A DNA stretch of 64,000 nt from Cheiracanthium punctorium (taxonomy: Eukaryota > Arthropoda > Arachnida > Araneae > Cheiracanthiidae): the NCBI GenBank assembly GCA_038373885.1, contig JAWZYV010010319.1:186001-250000 (forward strand). The letters are read 5' to 3'. A program made the translations under genes and the position numbers. Positions 32,769 through 43,911 of this stretch are shown piece by piece. Position 1 is the first letter of the stretch, and the number at the start of each line of letters is the position of its first letter. Under the pieces are notes generated by a model. The model saw only the letters and a list, made by a program, of their open reading frames with translations. It was not told the DNA's origin and did no database searches.

Positions 32769-33713
32769 CTACCAAGGCATGCCCCATCCTTGACAGATCT
32801 TAGGACCGACTAATCTAATGAACATCAAATTTGATAAAGTTTCAATGCTAAGTGAAGCACGCTGGGAAGTACAAATTAAGTTCATGGTAGAAAATCCTCG
32901 TTGACATTCGGCACTTGAAATGGGTATACAATTGATGACTGAAATCAATTTTTTCAAGTCACTTTGCATTTCTTTTCCAGATGATGACTTGAAAATTCTG
33001 AAGTCTCTTAAAACAGCTTTTTCATTAAAACTGAATCTTTTGCATAATCCCACGAGTTCATCTTCGCCATACGTCACTTCAGTCGATTCAGCAGCAGGCC
33101 AAAACTTTGGATTTAGATCTTTAATTTCACAGATAAATTGAGTTCACAATCTGATCCAACATTTCTCGACTGGACCGAAAGGAGCCTACTTATTATTGAA
33201 TCGGCTAAACATCTATAAAATTGTCCTGGGTCTATTTTAGGCATAGCCTTTCCACTTTCATGTAATAGCTACATTTTAAAACTTGGAAACGTTTACACCT
33301 TCAATCTCCTCAGATGCATGTCTTCCAGGCTTTTCATCCTGGATTCAAAAACTTGTATTTGTAGTCTTATTAGCCTATGGGCATCAACTAGTGTAGTTTG
33401 TCGGTTTTGCAGCTCTAATGAAAGTTCCGACAGTTCTTCCAGAGCATCATACATAACGCCAAGATAAATGTATCAGTTGCTAGTTTATTCGCCAACCCAG
33501 AAAATGTGGCTCTGTCATCTCTTTTTTTATCTGTGGAGCTCTGTGTGAAATGTTTGTGTGGACTTTCATAGTCCGTCCACACTACTTTCACAGATGGAAG
33601 ACTTGATGCAGCCCAGCGGGCATCGAAAATACACCCAATCTTTAGTAATTCTTGTCCTGTATTTACAGCACACTCAATAAGTTGTCATTGGTTTTTTAAT
33701 GAACTGTGATATA
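32769..33713 (-). pseudogene. hAT transposase (KIAA1586/ZBED-like), C-terminal half, broken
   Basis: The minus strand from about 33660 reads ELLKIGCIFDARWAASSLPS then VKVVWTDYESPHKHF, the 'R-W-x-x-S-S' block of hAT-derived proteins. After a decayed middle, 33077-32769 encodes IPISSAECQRGFSTMNLI followed by S-I-E-T-L-S-N-L-M-F-I. This is the hATC dimerisation motif (P-x-S-S-A-x-x-E/Q-R-x-F-S), which holds the last acidic/dimer residues. It is cut on the upstream side by the Helitron at 33714. Stops between the blocks make it non-functional. Confidence 0.8.
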
Positions 33714-34085
33714 TCATATATATTATTTCTCAAAGGCGTTTTTTTTTTCTGGCGCGGCTAGATCTCATTAAATACTTGACCAAAAATAATTTTTAAAAAT
33801 ACCCAGTTAAAGCTTATAATTTCTACTTTTGACGAAAAATATGCAAAAATTCGGAAAAAATCTTTTTGTTAATAAAAAAAAAATAAAAAACGAGTCATAT
33901 ATATTATTTCTCAAAGGTGTTTTTTTCTGGTACGACTAGATCTCATTCACCTCATTAAATATGTGACCAAAAAAAAAGTAACAGATTCCATGGTTCCAGG
34001 TTGCCATGGAGTCATATGAATTGAATATACAGTAGAACCTCGATTAACCGAAACTCTCCGTTATCCGAAGTCGGTTTCTTCTTCA

Positions 34086-34087
<2 letters not shown>

Positions 34088-34127
<40 letters not shown>
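34088..34127. repeat. Poly-T run, about 39 nt
   Basis: Uninterrupted T run just inside the Tigger left end. Confidence 0.95.
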
Positions 34128-34565
34128 CCACTTTCTACTATCATCCAAAATTTTCTCTTAACAAACATGCATTTTTAAATTTTTGTTTTTTGTTTTCCCA
34201 CATTCCTTTTGTATGCAAGCCGTCCTTTCCAAACTACGAGTGCAGATAAATTTTTTGGAATTCCCTTTTATAAATTTCTTCTCGCAAGCTCAATTCTCGG
34301 TATGAGTGTACTCTTCCCCACTTTCAAACATCCCTGTTCGAAACAAAAACACACCCCATTTCAAAATTTGAAAGGTCATACTTTTGTAGAATTTTTCTAC
34401 TGGCGCATATGAAAATGCTACAGACATTGCGAAAGATAGTGTTACTGAGTTTTCAAGCCTTTTTAGCACAATGAAAATTTTTGAAAATTGTATAGGGTAA
34501 GCAAATTACTTGGTTGAACTGTGACGAGGAAGATGCAGGCTTCCAGTTGCTGAATGATGAGCAAT

Positions 34566-37550
34566 CAGTGGCGGATCTAGGATTGGGTAGGGGGCAGACG
34601 GGGTGCCGTCCCTGGGCCTGTGCGAGTTAGAGTGGATCCGTGTTCAGCTAAAGTGCGTCCGTGAATTTTTCAGAATGTGTTACGAATTTCATTTATAGAT
34701 CTGTAATTAAAATCTTTTTTTTAAAATAGACTAAATTTTGAATACATAATCTAGAATGATTTAGATGGCAGAAATGTTAATTCTGCCTTTCAAATATTAG
34801 TATTTTTTTCCAACCTTTGAACCTGAATTAAAAGTACCACTACATATAAAAAAAATTTCTCTCCCACTCTCTTTCCTTTTAGCATTTTATATAAAAATCA
34901 TTAAAAACAGCAGTTTTACAAAAAAAATTCCTTTGTTCCCTCCTGTTTTTTCGAAACTTTTGTGCTTTACGACAGGGGCCGGGAAGATTTTCATCCCGCC
35001 TTATAAAATTTCTCTAGGAGGCCCTGTATCCAAGCTTGACGATATTTGGCACGATTTTTTACATGTCGCTGTATATTTTATTTTTCTGCCTACATATAGT
35101 ATTACGTAATCGAATTTCGAGAAAGGTGTGCGAATTTCGATAAAATAAAATGCTCGAACCTGCTAGGACTTGCACTTCATATGTAAAACAATGTCTGAAA
35201 AAATTAATTTAAATCATACCTCTTTTTTCCATTATGATATCATTCTATTCCTTCTAATTATGCACCTCTTAACAAACTGCCTGATAGTGATACAAGTGTA
35301 TTTTGTGAGTGCTGTTCCTCTTGAAATAGCTTGTTCTGGGGCTGTGCATTTATAATTTTTTCCTGGTGATTTGCGCTTTCACTCTCACTAGACAAATTAT
35401 CATTTTTCGGAATTTTCATAAAATAATCAACTATATTACGACTCAATGACCGCTTTCTTGAGGCCATAATAATTGCATCTAAATTAAATTCTACACACGA
35501 ACGGAGCTAAATAGAGAAGAAATGAATCACACTAGCGCTTCACCTGAAAAGAACGACTAGGCGGCGAAAGCAATTTCAATGGGTTAAGATTTTGAAGCCT
35601 GCTTAGAAAGGACTAGAGTACTTCCAAGAAATTCTTCCACCATTCCTAAACATTCAAAACGGGTGTACTTTTGTATAAACAGGAAATGTCCGAAAACTGG
35701 ATTAGGAAAATTAGACATAGTAATCGTATTATTTCATAATACCCCTGAAAATCCAAACGGCGGAACAAAAGAACCTTTCACAATGTTACAGTAGCAACTC
35801 CCCCATTTGAGCACATGAGCACGTGAACCCCCAAAGGAAAAACTAAAGAATAAACACATTAACTAGTTAAATTTAAAAAATATTAAGCACACTTCTGGAT
35901 TTTTGTGAATTTAAAACGTGAGTTTTACTCTTTACCCCCCCCCCTCCTCCTACTATTATTAAATACGCTTATTATAGCTAACGCACTGTAGTGAAGGTTA
36001 CTGCAGCGCAGTCTTTAATCAATCGCACGTGCGAACGGAAATTTTTCTCTCTGAATCGCTCTCTGGTCACAGAAGCGCAGACAGCTGTAAAGAAGTGCGG
36101 CGCTTATGATATCACTCCGTTCGCACATTTTCACTGTGCACACAGGGCCATTTTTTACGGTATCTCTTCCGGGTTTTTCCTTGGTTTGTAACGTTCGGTT
36201 AGTTAATTAATTTTTATTTCATTTTCTTATTATTTTCTTTATTTCTCTCATTTTTCACTACATTATTTTTTTACAAACTAGTGTAAATAATTAAGATGGG
36301 AGTAAAAGACGTGTTTCGGAGCTAAAGCAACGAAAATTTTCAATATTATCCTTTGAAAAAAAATTGAAATAAAATGAATCAAGACTGAAGCAGGTCTCCG
36401 AGAACAGAAGCGGACAGTGCCGAGTAGAAGTAAGGCGCTGCTGATATAATTCCGTTCGAACATTTTGATTGTGCACACGGAGATTTTTTTTGGGGGGGAG
36501 GGGGGTTATCTCTTCCGCATTCTATCTTGGTTTCTTATATTCGGTTAGTTATGTTTTTGTTGGTGCATTTTCTTATTATTTTCTTTTTTTTATCATTTTT
36601 CACTAGAATATTTCTTACAAACTAGTGTAAATTATTAAGATAGAAGTAAAATAAGTATTCCAGAGCGAAAGCAATGCCATTTATATTATACTTTGAAAAA
36701 TAATTGAACTAAAATGAATCAAGACAACATCTTTGCTAAAACTTATCTTGGTGACGAAATGTGAGACAAAATATGACTTGTTTTCTTTTAGTTGCGTGCA
36801 TTACTTTCCTTTAACTGCTGGAAACGCAAATCTATTTTAATTTGTAAGATGCGTCGTATCTGCCTATTTCATTTTCGAAATTTGTTTTGTGAACCTCCAT
36901 TTAAATAGCTCATGAGCCGCCACTTGCTACAGGCGATAGCCACTTGGGATTCCCAGTCACTTGATGTCTATGTTACATTCTCCTATCCCCGCACTATGTA
37001 CATCTATCATAAGGCATCCCACATCAGTACAGAATCAGAGACGTGCACCGCACAAGGCGTGCGCAAAGACTGATGTTTAACAGTGAATTATATGTATTGT
37101 TAGCTCCCCTTTTTACGACTTTACAGACGGTGAATGGACATCATCGCTCAAACACTGTTCTTTGCACTTGCCATAATCCGTTCCAACAGTGAGCTATTCT
37201 TCGCTATTCACGTATACATGGTAAAGGCGAGAACAGCTTGGTTACTGATCATCCTTAAAAGAAACCGAAATGTTTCAAGGGGGGGGGGGCGAAATTTCGG
37301 GCGATACCTTTGTACTCAGGTTTTGGAAATACCTGTAGCCTGGAAACGAAAGGGTTAAAAAATATTGATTGAGGTCAAGTCTAAAAATTAAAGTAGTAAA
37401 TCAAAAAAGCAAATTTAAATTTCAAAATAACCGATTTCAGACACGCAGTTTTTAACTAAGCATCAAAACTCTATTCTATCTAGTGTAAATTCAGTTTCAT
37501 GGTGGGGGGGGGGCTATAGCCCCTATAGCCTCCCCGTAGATCCGCCTCTG
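34566..37550. mobile_element. hAT element, 2985 bp
   Basis: Ends CAGTGGCGGATCTAGG and CCGTAGATCCGCCTCTG; TGAGCAAT at both flanks (34558-34565, 37551-37558). CAGTGGCGGATC starts are widespread in animal hAT elements. The interior holds a 5'-coding remnant at 35467-35258 and two related AT-rich segments around 36000-36300 and 36380-36660 ('aaatttttc', 'actagtgtaaat.attaagat', 'aaaatgaatcaagac'), an internal duplication. Confidence 0.92.
35258..35467 (-). pseudogene. hAT transposase N-terminal fragment
   Basis: An ATG at 35467 opens 69 codons starting MASRKRSLSRNIVDYFMKIP. This basic leader followed by a short aromatic motif and a Ser/Glu/Asn-rich low-complexity stretch is how many hAT (ZBED/KIAA1586-like) transposases begin, ahead of a zinc finger. 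The frame ends before any finger. It lies inside the 34566-37550 element on the strand expected if transcription ran leftwards. Confidence 0.45.
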
Positions 37551-37583
37551 TGAGCAATTAATAGCACAAGTCCGAAAATCTCC

Positions 37584-37800
37584 AAAAGAAGAAGGTGATG
37601 ATGATGATGAAGATTAGAATGATTCTGGAGTAAATAAGATCAGTAACAATGATGCTTTTGAGGGTTTCTCAAAAGTCTTTTTTTGGTTGGAACAACAAGA
37701 ACACTGTGATTTCGCTGAACTCATGCTTCTAAGAAAACTTCGGTACATATCAGCACGGCGAAGGATGACCAATTTTACACCAGATGAAGCTTTCATTTAA
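37584..37800 (+). pseudogene. Tigger transposase C-terminal fragment
   Basis: An acidic run (E-E-G-D-D-D-D-E-D) and, after one stop, a frame reading VFFWLEQQEHCDFAELMLLR then KLRYISARRRMTNF, ending at TAA. A single W-x-E-x-Q helix followed by a basic 'L-R-x-x-A-x-x-R-R' segment is the usual end of Tigger transposases. It lies next to the element's right end. Confidence 0.6.
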
Positions 37801-39235
37801 GCCATTGTAAATTTTTGTTTCAGAAATAAATTTATTTTCAATTATAATTTTAATTTATTTAACAGTTAAAATAGTCATAATAACAGTTCAATGACGATAC
37901 TACATATTAAACTAGATGATTATTGATGAAGTCTCGATTATCCGAAGTAGGTTCGGTCCCAATTACTTCGGATAATCGAGGTTCTACTGTACTTTCTTTA
38001 AAAATGAGTGGCAACGACAGATAAAAGATGTAAGAAAAATAGAACAGCTCGGAGTTGTTATTATGTTTTTTGTAAATTGTTTGTAAAATAAATATTTAAA
38101 TGAGGTTAAAAGAACTTCTTATTTTGTCTTTTCAATCGAGCCGGCTCATTTTGATAATTCAGTGAGTTGTATTCATCAGTCGCCGGCAGAATATTTTGTT
38201 CTATGCCATTTTCTCGAAGGTTTGGCGACATTTTTCTAGCGCTCCAAGGTGGGCGGCTAGATCTCATTAAATACGTGACCAAAAAATATAAATATAATAC
38301 CCAGTTAAAGCTTATAATTTCTACTTTTGACGAAAATAGCGCCACCTGTTGGTGACACATGTTTTTTATTCTCTGTGAAATGCAAAAAAGTACAGGAGAT
38401 GGCATTTGAATAGCCCTAATTCTACCGACATATTCAACTTTAAATGTAAGTGGTGCCATCTTCGATATAGAGGTCAGTGGTGCAAACTGTAAATATATAT
38501 ACCAATATACATATTTATATATTGATATACAATTGGCATTAAGTAGATTTTCTGTTTGCTTATAATTATTGAGTGCTAATATTGTTTTTAAAGAGGTTTT
38601 ATAAAATAAAACAGTTAAAATAAATTTATTTCTGTTAAAATAAATGTCTACTTTTTGAATGATTTCCAACAAACATTTAACTGACGAGTGAAAATATTTA
38701 ACAGAATATTATGTACTTATAGACACATTTATTCAGTTTCACACTGTAATATTTACAGCTGTAGTATTAAATACAATATTGTGCGAAATTTTCGCACAGG
38801 TCAGCTAGTATTTCTTAATTTGTGTATGAAATTTTTAAAGTTATTTATTCCTGCAACTAATTTTACTGTAAGATACCTGCATAAGACCCCCCAAAACTTC
38901 TAAAATTAATTAAGCCAATTACAATTAGTATTTTTTGTTTATATTTAGGAATTGCGTTAGTATACAATTACCTTTTAGTTTGTCCATTTGTGTACAAATT
39001 TATTAAATCAATATTTAAACAAATAAAATAATAAAAATTACTGAAGCGAATGATATGAAATCGGGTGTCTTGATAGGTGGTCACTCAACTTAAAACATGG
39101 GCGTCGAATTTTTAAAAAATCTGGATTGGATTTTGAGATTTTGAGAAAATCCTTTCAAACTGCGTACATTTGTGTTCAAGCATCACGTAAAAACGACTGA
39201 AGCGAATGATATGAAATTGGGTGTCTTGATAGGTG

Positions 39236-39240
39236 GTCAC
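39236..39240 (+). repeat. Copia target-site duplication (left), GTCAC
   Basis: GTCAC directly precedes the left LTR and directly follows the right LTR at 48362-48366. Confidence 0.9.
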
Positions 39241-39425
39241 TGTGAGGTACTGGAAGTAATCACTGACGAAACACAAATCCATGTTTGGAGAACATACATT
39301 TAATAAAGATACGCCACGAAACAATTAACATACATAACAATATAAAAAGTTCTGTAAACTGTGAGCAAAGCAGTTCTCACATCGCGCATTCGCCGGGAGA
39401 AACAGAAGAAGAGTGGAGAAAAAAT

Positions 39426-41461
39426 ACGAGAGGCTGGGCATAGCGGATTAAATTGCTCTCTGGCGATTTGGCGTGCAGTCAGACTCCTTTGGCAAGAGTC
39501 GTTTCTCCCGCTGTTATACACTCCACGCTAGGGGTTGCCGCCCGCACCGCAAGTTGATCCGCGAAAAACAGCAATATATTTTTTTTTTTTTCTGTTGATT
39601 AATTGTTCTAAATATATATTTTAATGCATTTAAAATTTTAGATTTGAAGGTAATATGTTACGGAAATAAAAAAGAAACAGTGGACAGTTAAAAAGCAATC
39701 ATCATTTGGCTTTTGTATGAAATTTACATACGATTAGAGAAAACCCTTCTTTAAATGTTTAGTCCGGGGTTTTAGCAATTAATAGATATGGATTATAGAT
39801 GCAGATAAACTCTTCGGGTTTAAACCTATATGTTCCCATGGATGCAGATTGAAGCGAGGACGAAAATTGCGTTACTGATTCTTGTAGGATACTGAAAGAT
39901 TATTATGGGCTAGCAATAATGTGTGTAACAACAAAGAATAATAACCGCTCGTCTTTGTAACGGTAAGAAAGTAAATGTTAAACTTTGTGTAAAGTTCATT
40001 TACATATAATCTATATTTATAAAATGCTAAATTCTTTTAATCAAGCACAAACTACTAATTCAATGAAAGAAAAAACTAATTCGTATTCAAGAATGATTTT
40101 TTAAGACTTTCTTTGGAACATTTTGTTTCAGTGAAAAATTAATAAGGTAAATAGCTAAAAACTTAAAATTAAATGAGAAAGCAAATTCTTGATAATTTTT
40201 TTACTGTTGACTTTGTTTTAAACCGCAAAAGATTTCTTATGAAATAACTTCAATTTACAAAACAAGTCAATCTTCTATATAGTATAAACTTAGTTCGTCT
40301 GAGGGTGCGGGTGGGAGCACGTCACGTACCCTTGTGCCCTCCCTGTAGATCTGTGATGGAGGGGGCATCACCTGAGCTTTTGACTGTTTTTAAATAATCG
40401 GAAAAATGAGAAACTCAATCATTTGAAATGAATTGATGAAATATAATTGATGCAGATCCCATATATTGCATTATAATTTTTTTAATTTTTTTGTCTTAAT
40501 TATCTGTTCTTTTAAAATTCATTCGTTCTTATTTCCCCCTTACTTTGGCTTTTAAAATTGCTATATTTTGTATGTTTCTTTTTAAACAAACAAAATCCTA
40601 AATTATCCTATACAGTATCTTAATGTTAGCAATTCTGAGGTCGTTCTATTCTAATCGAAAATATCGAAAATTCCCACAGCTAGGTTTAGAGGATGGAGAA
40701 CCGATATTTTAAACACACTTTTCTAATGAATATTTTTTGCTTGTAATTTTTTTAAAAGCACACTTCATGTAATACACAAATGAAAATAGATGTAGTTTAC
40801 ATGCAAATGAACTTTACAAGTCATAACCTGCAGGCTCTCTACTTTACAATGTTTAAATTAGGATAGTTAGGATGTTTAAATTGACTAGTCCCCTTATGCG
40901 TCCAGCGTTGCTTCCTAACTTTAGTCTTTCAATGCTAAAGTGCGGAAGCAATGCAATTATTTGAAATGAAAAATTGATGAAACATAACTGATGCAGATCC
41001 CATAAATTGCATCAATCCATAATCACCCTACAGGCCTCAGCGTAAGGCAACGTTGAGCGCTCTGTTTATAAATCGAAAAGAGCAGAAAAACTATTTCGTT
41101 TGCATAGATCAGCCTTTCTTAAAATGTGTTCCAATTTTAAAGTTTAATATCTCTTAAAAATCACTTATCAACACCAGTCAAAACATTGTCTATGTATAAA
41201 GACAGGGGAAAAAAAAAAAAAAAAAAAAATTGAACGGTGAAATCTGGAAATTTCTTGTATTGTCAATGACATAAGTAAAACATTAAGAAAAAATAAAAAG
41301 ATAACAAGAAAACTGTAAATAGCTGCGAGATAAAATTTCATGCGGGCGGCAACCCCTAGCGTGCAGTGTGTAACAGCGGGAGAAACGACTCTTGCCAAAG
41401 GAGTCTGACTGCACGCCAAATCGCCAGAGAGCAATTTAATCCGCTATGCCCAGCCTCTCGT
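39426..41461. mobile_element. Non-autonomous Mutator-like element, unit 1 (2036 bp)
   Basis: Terminal inverted repeats of about 120 bp, from ACGAGAGGCTGGG inwards to GGGTTGCCGCC. A 9-bp duplication and long inverted repeats fit Mutator-like elements; Merlin is less likely. The interior (39560-41340) is AT-rich and non-coding, with a poly-A run near 41210. It is almost identical to unit 2: apart from homopolymer and TA-run lengths, I saw only about ten base differences. Confidence 0.8.
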
Positions 41462-41660
41462 CGATCCGCAGGCAGCCGAGGTGATTGCCCGCTATAAAGC
41501 CCTCCATCTTGGGAGATCAAAAGCGATCGAACCTCAACCTGAAACGTCACCGACGATTCAAGCCTCCAAACGTACTTCTCCCTGCGAAGAAACAGATGAT
41601 TCAAATGATGGATTCTCTTTGCCGAAAAGATGCGCCAAATCCAGGACTGAGCCGTATAAG
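41462..41660 (+). pseudogene. Captured 199-bp coding fragment, probably a LINE ORF1/gag-like sequence
   Basis: The plus strand is open throughout in one frame: VIARYKALHLGRSKAIEPQP, a Ser/Thr/Pro/Gln-rich stretch, then D-D-S-N-D-G-F-S-L-P-K-R. Its base composition is more balanced than the surrounding AT-rich DNA. An acidic patch followed by D-G-F-x-x-P-x-K-R is common just upstream of the RNA-binding domain in ORF1 proteins of arthropod jockey-type LINEs. It has no start, no stop and no second copy in the window. The family is an inference from composition and that motif. Confidence 0.5.
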
Positions 41661-43451
41661 ACGAGAGGCTGGGCATAGCGGATTAAATTGCTCTCTGGCG
41701 ATTTGGCGTGCAGTCAGACTCCTTTGGCAAGAGTCGTTTCTCCCGCTGTTATACACTCCACGCTAGGGGTTGCCGCCCACACGCAAGTTGATCCGCGAAA
41801 AACAGCAATATATATATATTATATATATATATTTTTTTGATTAATTGTTCTAAATATATATTTTAATGCATTTAAAATTTTAGATTTGAAGGTAATATGT
41901 TACGGAAATAAAAAAGAAACAGTGGACAGTTAAAAAGCAATCATCATTTGGCTTTTGTATGAAATTTACATACGATTAGAGAAAACCCTTCTTTAAATGT
42001 TTAGTCCGGGGTTTTAGCAATTAATAGATATGGATTATAGATGCAGATAAACTCTTCGGGTTTAAACCTATATGTTCCCATGGATGCAGATTGAAGCGAG
42101 GACGAAAATTGCATTACTGATTCTTGTAGGATACTGAAAGATTAATATGGGCTAGCAATAATGTGTGTAACAACAAAGAATAATAACCGCTCGTCTTTGT
42201 AACGGTAAGAAAGTAAATGTTAAACTTTGTGTAAAGTTCATTTACATATAATCTATATTTATAAAATGCTAAATTCTTTTAATCAAGCACAAACTACTAA
42301 TTCAATGAAAGAAAAAACTAATTCGTATTCAAGAATGATTTTTTAAGACTTTCTTTGGACCATTTTGTTTCAGTGAAAAATTAATAAGGTAAATAGCTAA
42401 AAACTTAAAATTAAATGAGAAAGCAAATTCTTGATAATTTTTTTACTGTTGACTTTGTTTTAAACCGCAAAAGATTTCTTATGAAATAACTTCAATTTAC
42501 AAAACAAGTCAATCTTCTATATAGTATAAACTTAGTTCGTCTGAGGGTGCGGGTGGGAGCACGTCACGTACCCTTGTGCCCTCCCTGTAGATCTGTGATG
42601 GAGGGGGCATCACCTGAGCTTTTGACTGTTTTTAAATAATCGGAAAAATGAGAAACTCAATCATTTGAAATGAATTGATGAAATATAATTGATGCAGATC
42701 CCATATATTGCATTATAATTTTTTTAATTTTTTTGTCTTAATTATCTGTTCTTTTAAAATTCATTCGTTCTTATTTCCCCCTTACTTTGGCTTTTAAAAT
42801 TGCTATATTTTGTATGTTTCTTTTTAAACAAACAAAATCCTAAATTATCCTATACAGTATCTTAATGTTAGCAATTCTGAGGTCGTTCTATTCTAATCGA
42901 AAATATCGAAAATTCCCACAGCTAGGTTTAGAGGATGGAGAACCGATATTTTAAACACACTTTTCTAATGAATATTTTTTGCTTGTAATTTTTTTAAAAG
43001 CACACTTCATGTAATACACAAATGAAAATAGATGTAGTTTACATGCAAATGAACTTTACAAGTCATAACCTACAGGCTCTCTACTTTACAATGTTTAAAT
43101 TAGGATAGTTAGGATGTTTAAATTGACTAGTCCCCTTATGCGTCCAGCGTTGCTTCCTAACTTTAGTCTTTCAATGCTAAAGTGCGGAAGCAATGCAATT
43201 ATTTGAAATGAAAAATTGATGAAACATAACTGATGCAGATCCCATAAATTGCATCAATCCATAATCACCCTACAGGCCTCAGCGTAAGGCAACGTTGAGC
43301 GCTCTGTTTATAAATCGAAAAGAGCAGAAAAACTATTTCGTTTGCATAGATCAGCCTTTCTTAAAATGTGTTCCAATTTTAAAGTTTAATATCTCTTAAA
43401 AATCACTTATCAACACCAGTCAAAACATTGACTATGTATAAAGACAGGGGG

Positions 43452-43488
<37 letters not shown>

Positions 43489-43716
43489 ACGGTGAAATCT
43501 GGAAATTTCTTGTATTGTCAATGACATAAGTAAAACATTAAGAAAAAATAAAAAGATAACAAGAAAACTGTAAATAGCTGCGAGATAAAATTTCATGCAG
43601 GCGGCAACCCCTAGCGTGCAGTGTGTAACAGCGGGAGAAACGACTCTTGCCAAAGGAGTCTGACTGCACGCCAAATCGCCAGAGAGCAATTTAATCCGCT
43701 ATGCCCAGCCTCTCGT
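41661..43716. mobile_element. Non-autonomous Mutator-like element, unit 2 (2056 bp)
   Basis: Same orientation and sequence as unit 1. Main differences: a longer TA-run at 41808-41836, a longer poly-A at 43449-43483, and single bases (for example 'ccattttg' for 'acattttg', 'cctacagg' for 'cctgcagg'). Confidence 0.8.
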
Positions 43717-43911
43717 AGAAAAAATACATGCACAACCCTTCGCCTCCTACGCTCGGAGAGAAGGGGGGAGGGAGTGACGTCATATCCTCCAAAGTGGCCA
43801 GTAGTAAGAGTTTGTTCCCTGGTGCAGAGCTTCGCAGGAGAGAATAGGTGGCATTGGAGATATGGAAAAAATATTTTATACTCTAACACCCCCCCCCCCC
43901 ACAATATCAAC

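Larger units (their letters stand above)
34030..37989 (+). mobile_element. Tigger element, TA target, interrupted by a hAT
   Basis: Left end CAGTAGAACCTCGATTAACC after TA, right end GGATAATCGAGGTTCTACTG before TA. At the right a second CTTCGGATAATCGAG copy is sub-terminal. Without the 2985-bp hAT it is about 1 kb, so it is internally deleted. It keeps a transposase C-terminal piece. Confidence 0.88.
33714..38808 (+). mobile_element. Helitron with a Tigger nested inside
   Basis: The start A|TCATATATATTATTTCTC is repeated at 33895. The 3' end at 38808 is textbook: TGTGCGAAATTTTCGCACA hairpin, then GGTCAGCTAG|T. The unit 'ggctagatctcattaaatac', 'acccagttaaagcttataatttctac' occurs at about 33757-33835 and again at 38250-38335, on either side of the Tigger insertion, tying both parts together. 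An AT-rich 188-codon minus-strand frame at 38106-38672 matches nothing I know. Confidence 0.65.
39426..43716. mobile_element. Composite Mutator-like transposon (two elements plus 199-bp cargo), 9-bp target duplication
   Basis: The outer ends are ACGAGAGGCTGGGCATAGCG and its complement. AGAAAAAAT occurs at 39417-39425 and 43717-43725, and the uninterrupted LTR at 48 kb has this sequence once. The interior consists of unit 1 (39426-41461), 199 bp of unrelated DNA, and unit 2 (41661-43716), both in the same orientation. The inner ends have no matching duplication, so the two units did not insert here independently. Confidence 0.9.
39241..43888 (-). repeat. Copia 3' LTR, interrupted by a 4.3-kb composite insertion
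   Basis: Parts 39241-39425 and 43726-43888 together equal the intact LTR at 48020-48361, with a few substitutions and a 6-base indel near 39408. The interruption is 39426-43716 plus one copy of its target duplication. Confidence 0.93.

Noticed and set aside
38106..38672. Longest unassigned frame (188 codons, minus strand)
   Set aside because: It runs across a Helitron repeat unit also present at 33.8 kb, is AT-biased with Ile/Asn/Lys/Tyr-rich composition, and matches no family I know. Chance frame.
41168..41434. Frames across the Mutator-like terminal repeats (also 43432-43689, 41356-41676, 43611-43910)
   Set aside because: They read through terminal inverted repeats and poly-A/T runs; the repetition of the same peptide reflects the four copies of the terminal repeat.
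42540..42620. Separate gene in the GC-richer patch of the Mutator-like units
   Set aside because: The same patch occurs in both units (also 40300-40380) without an open frame; part of the non-coding interior.
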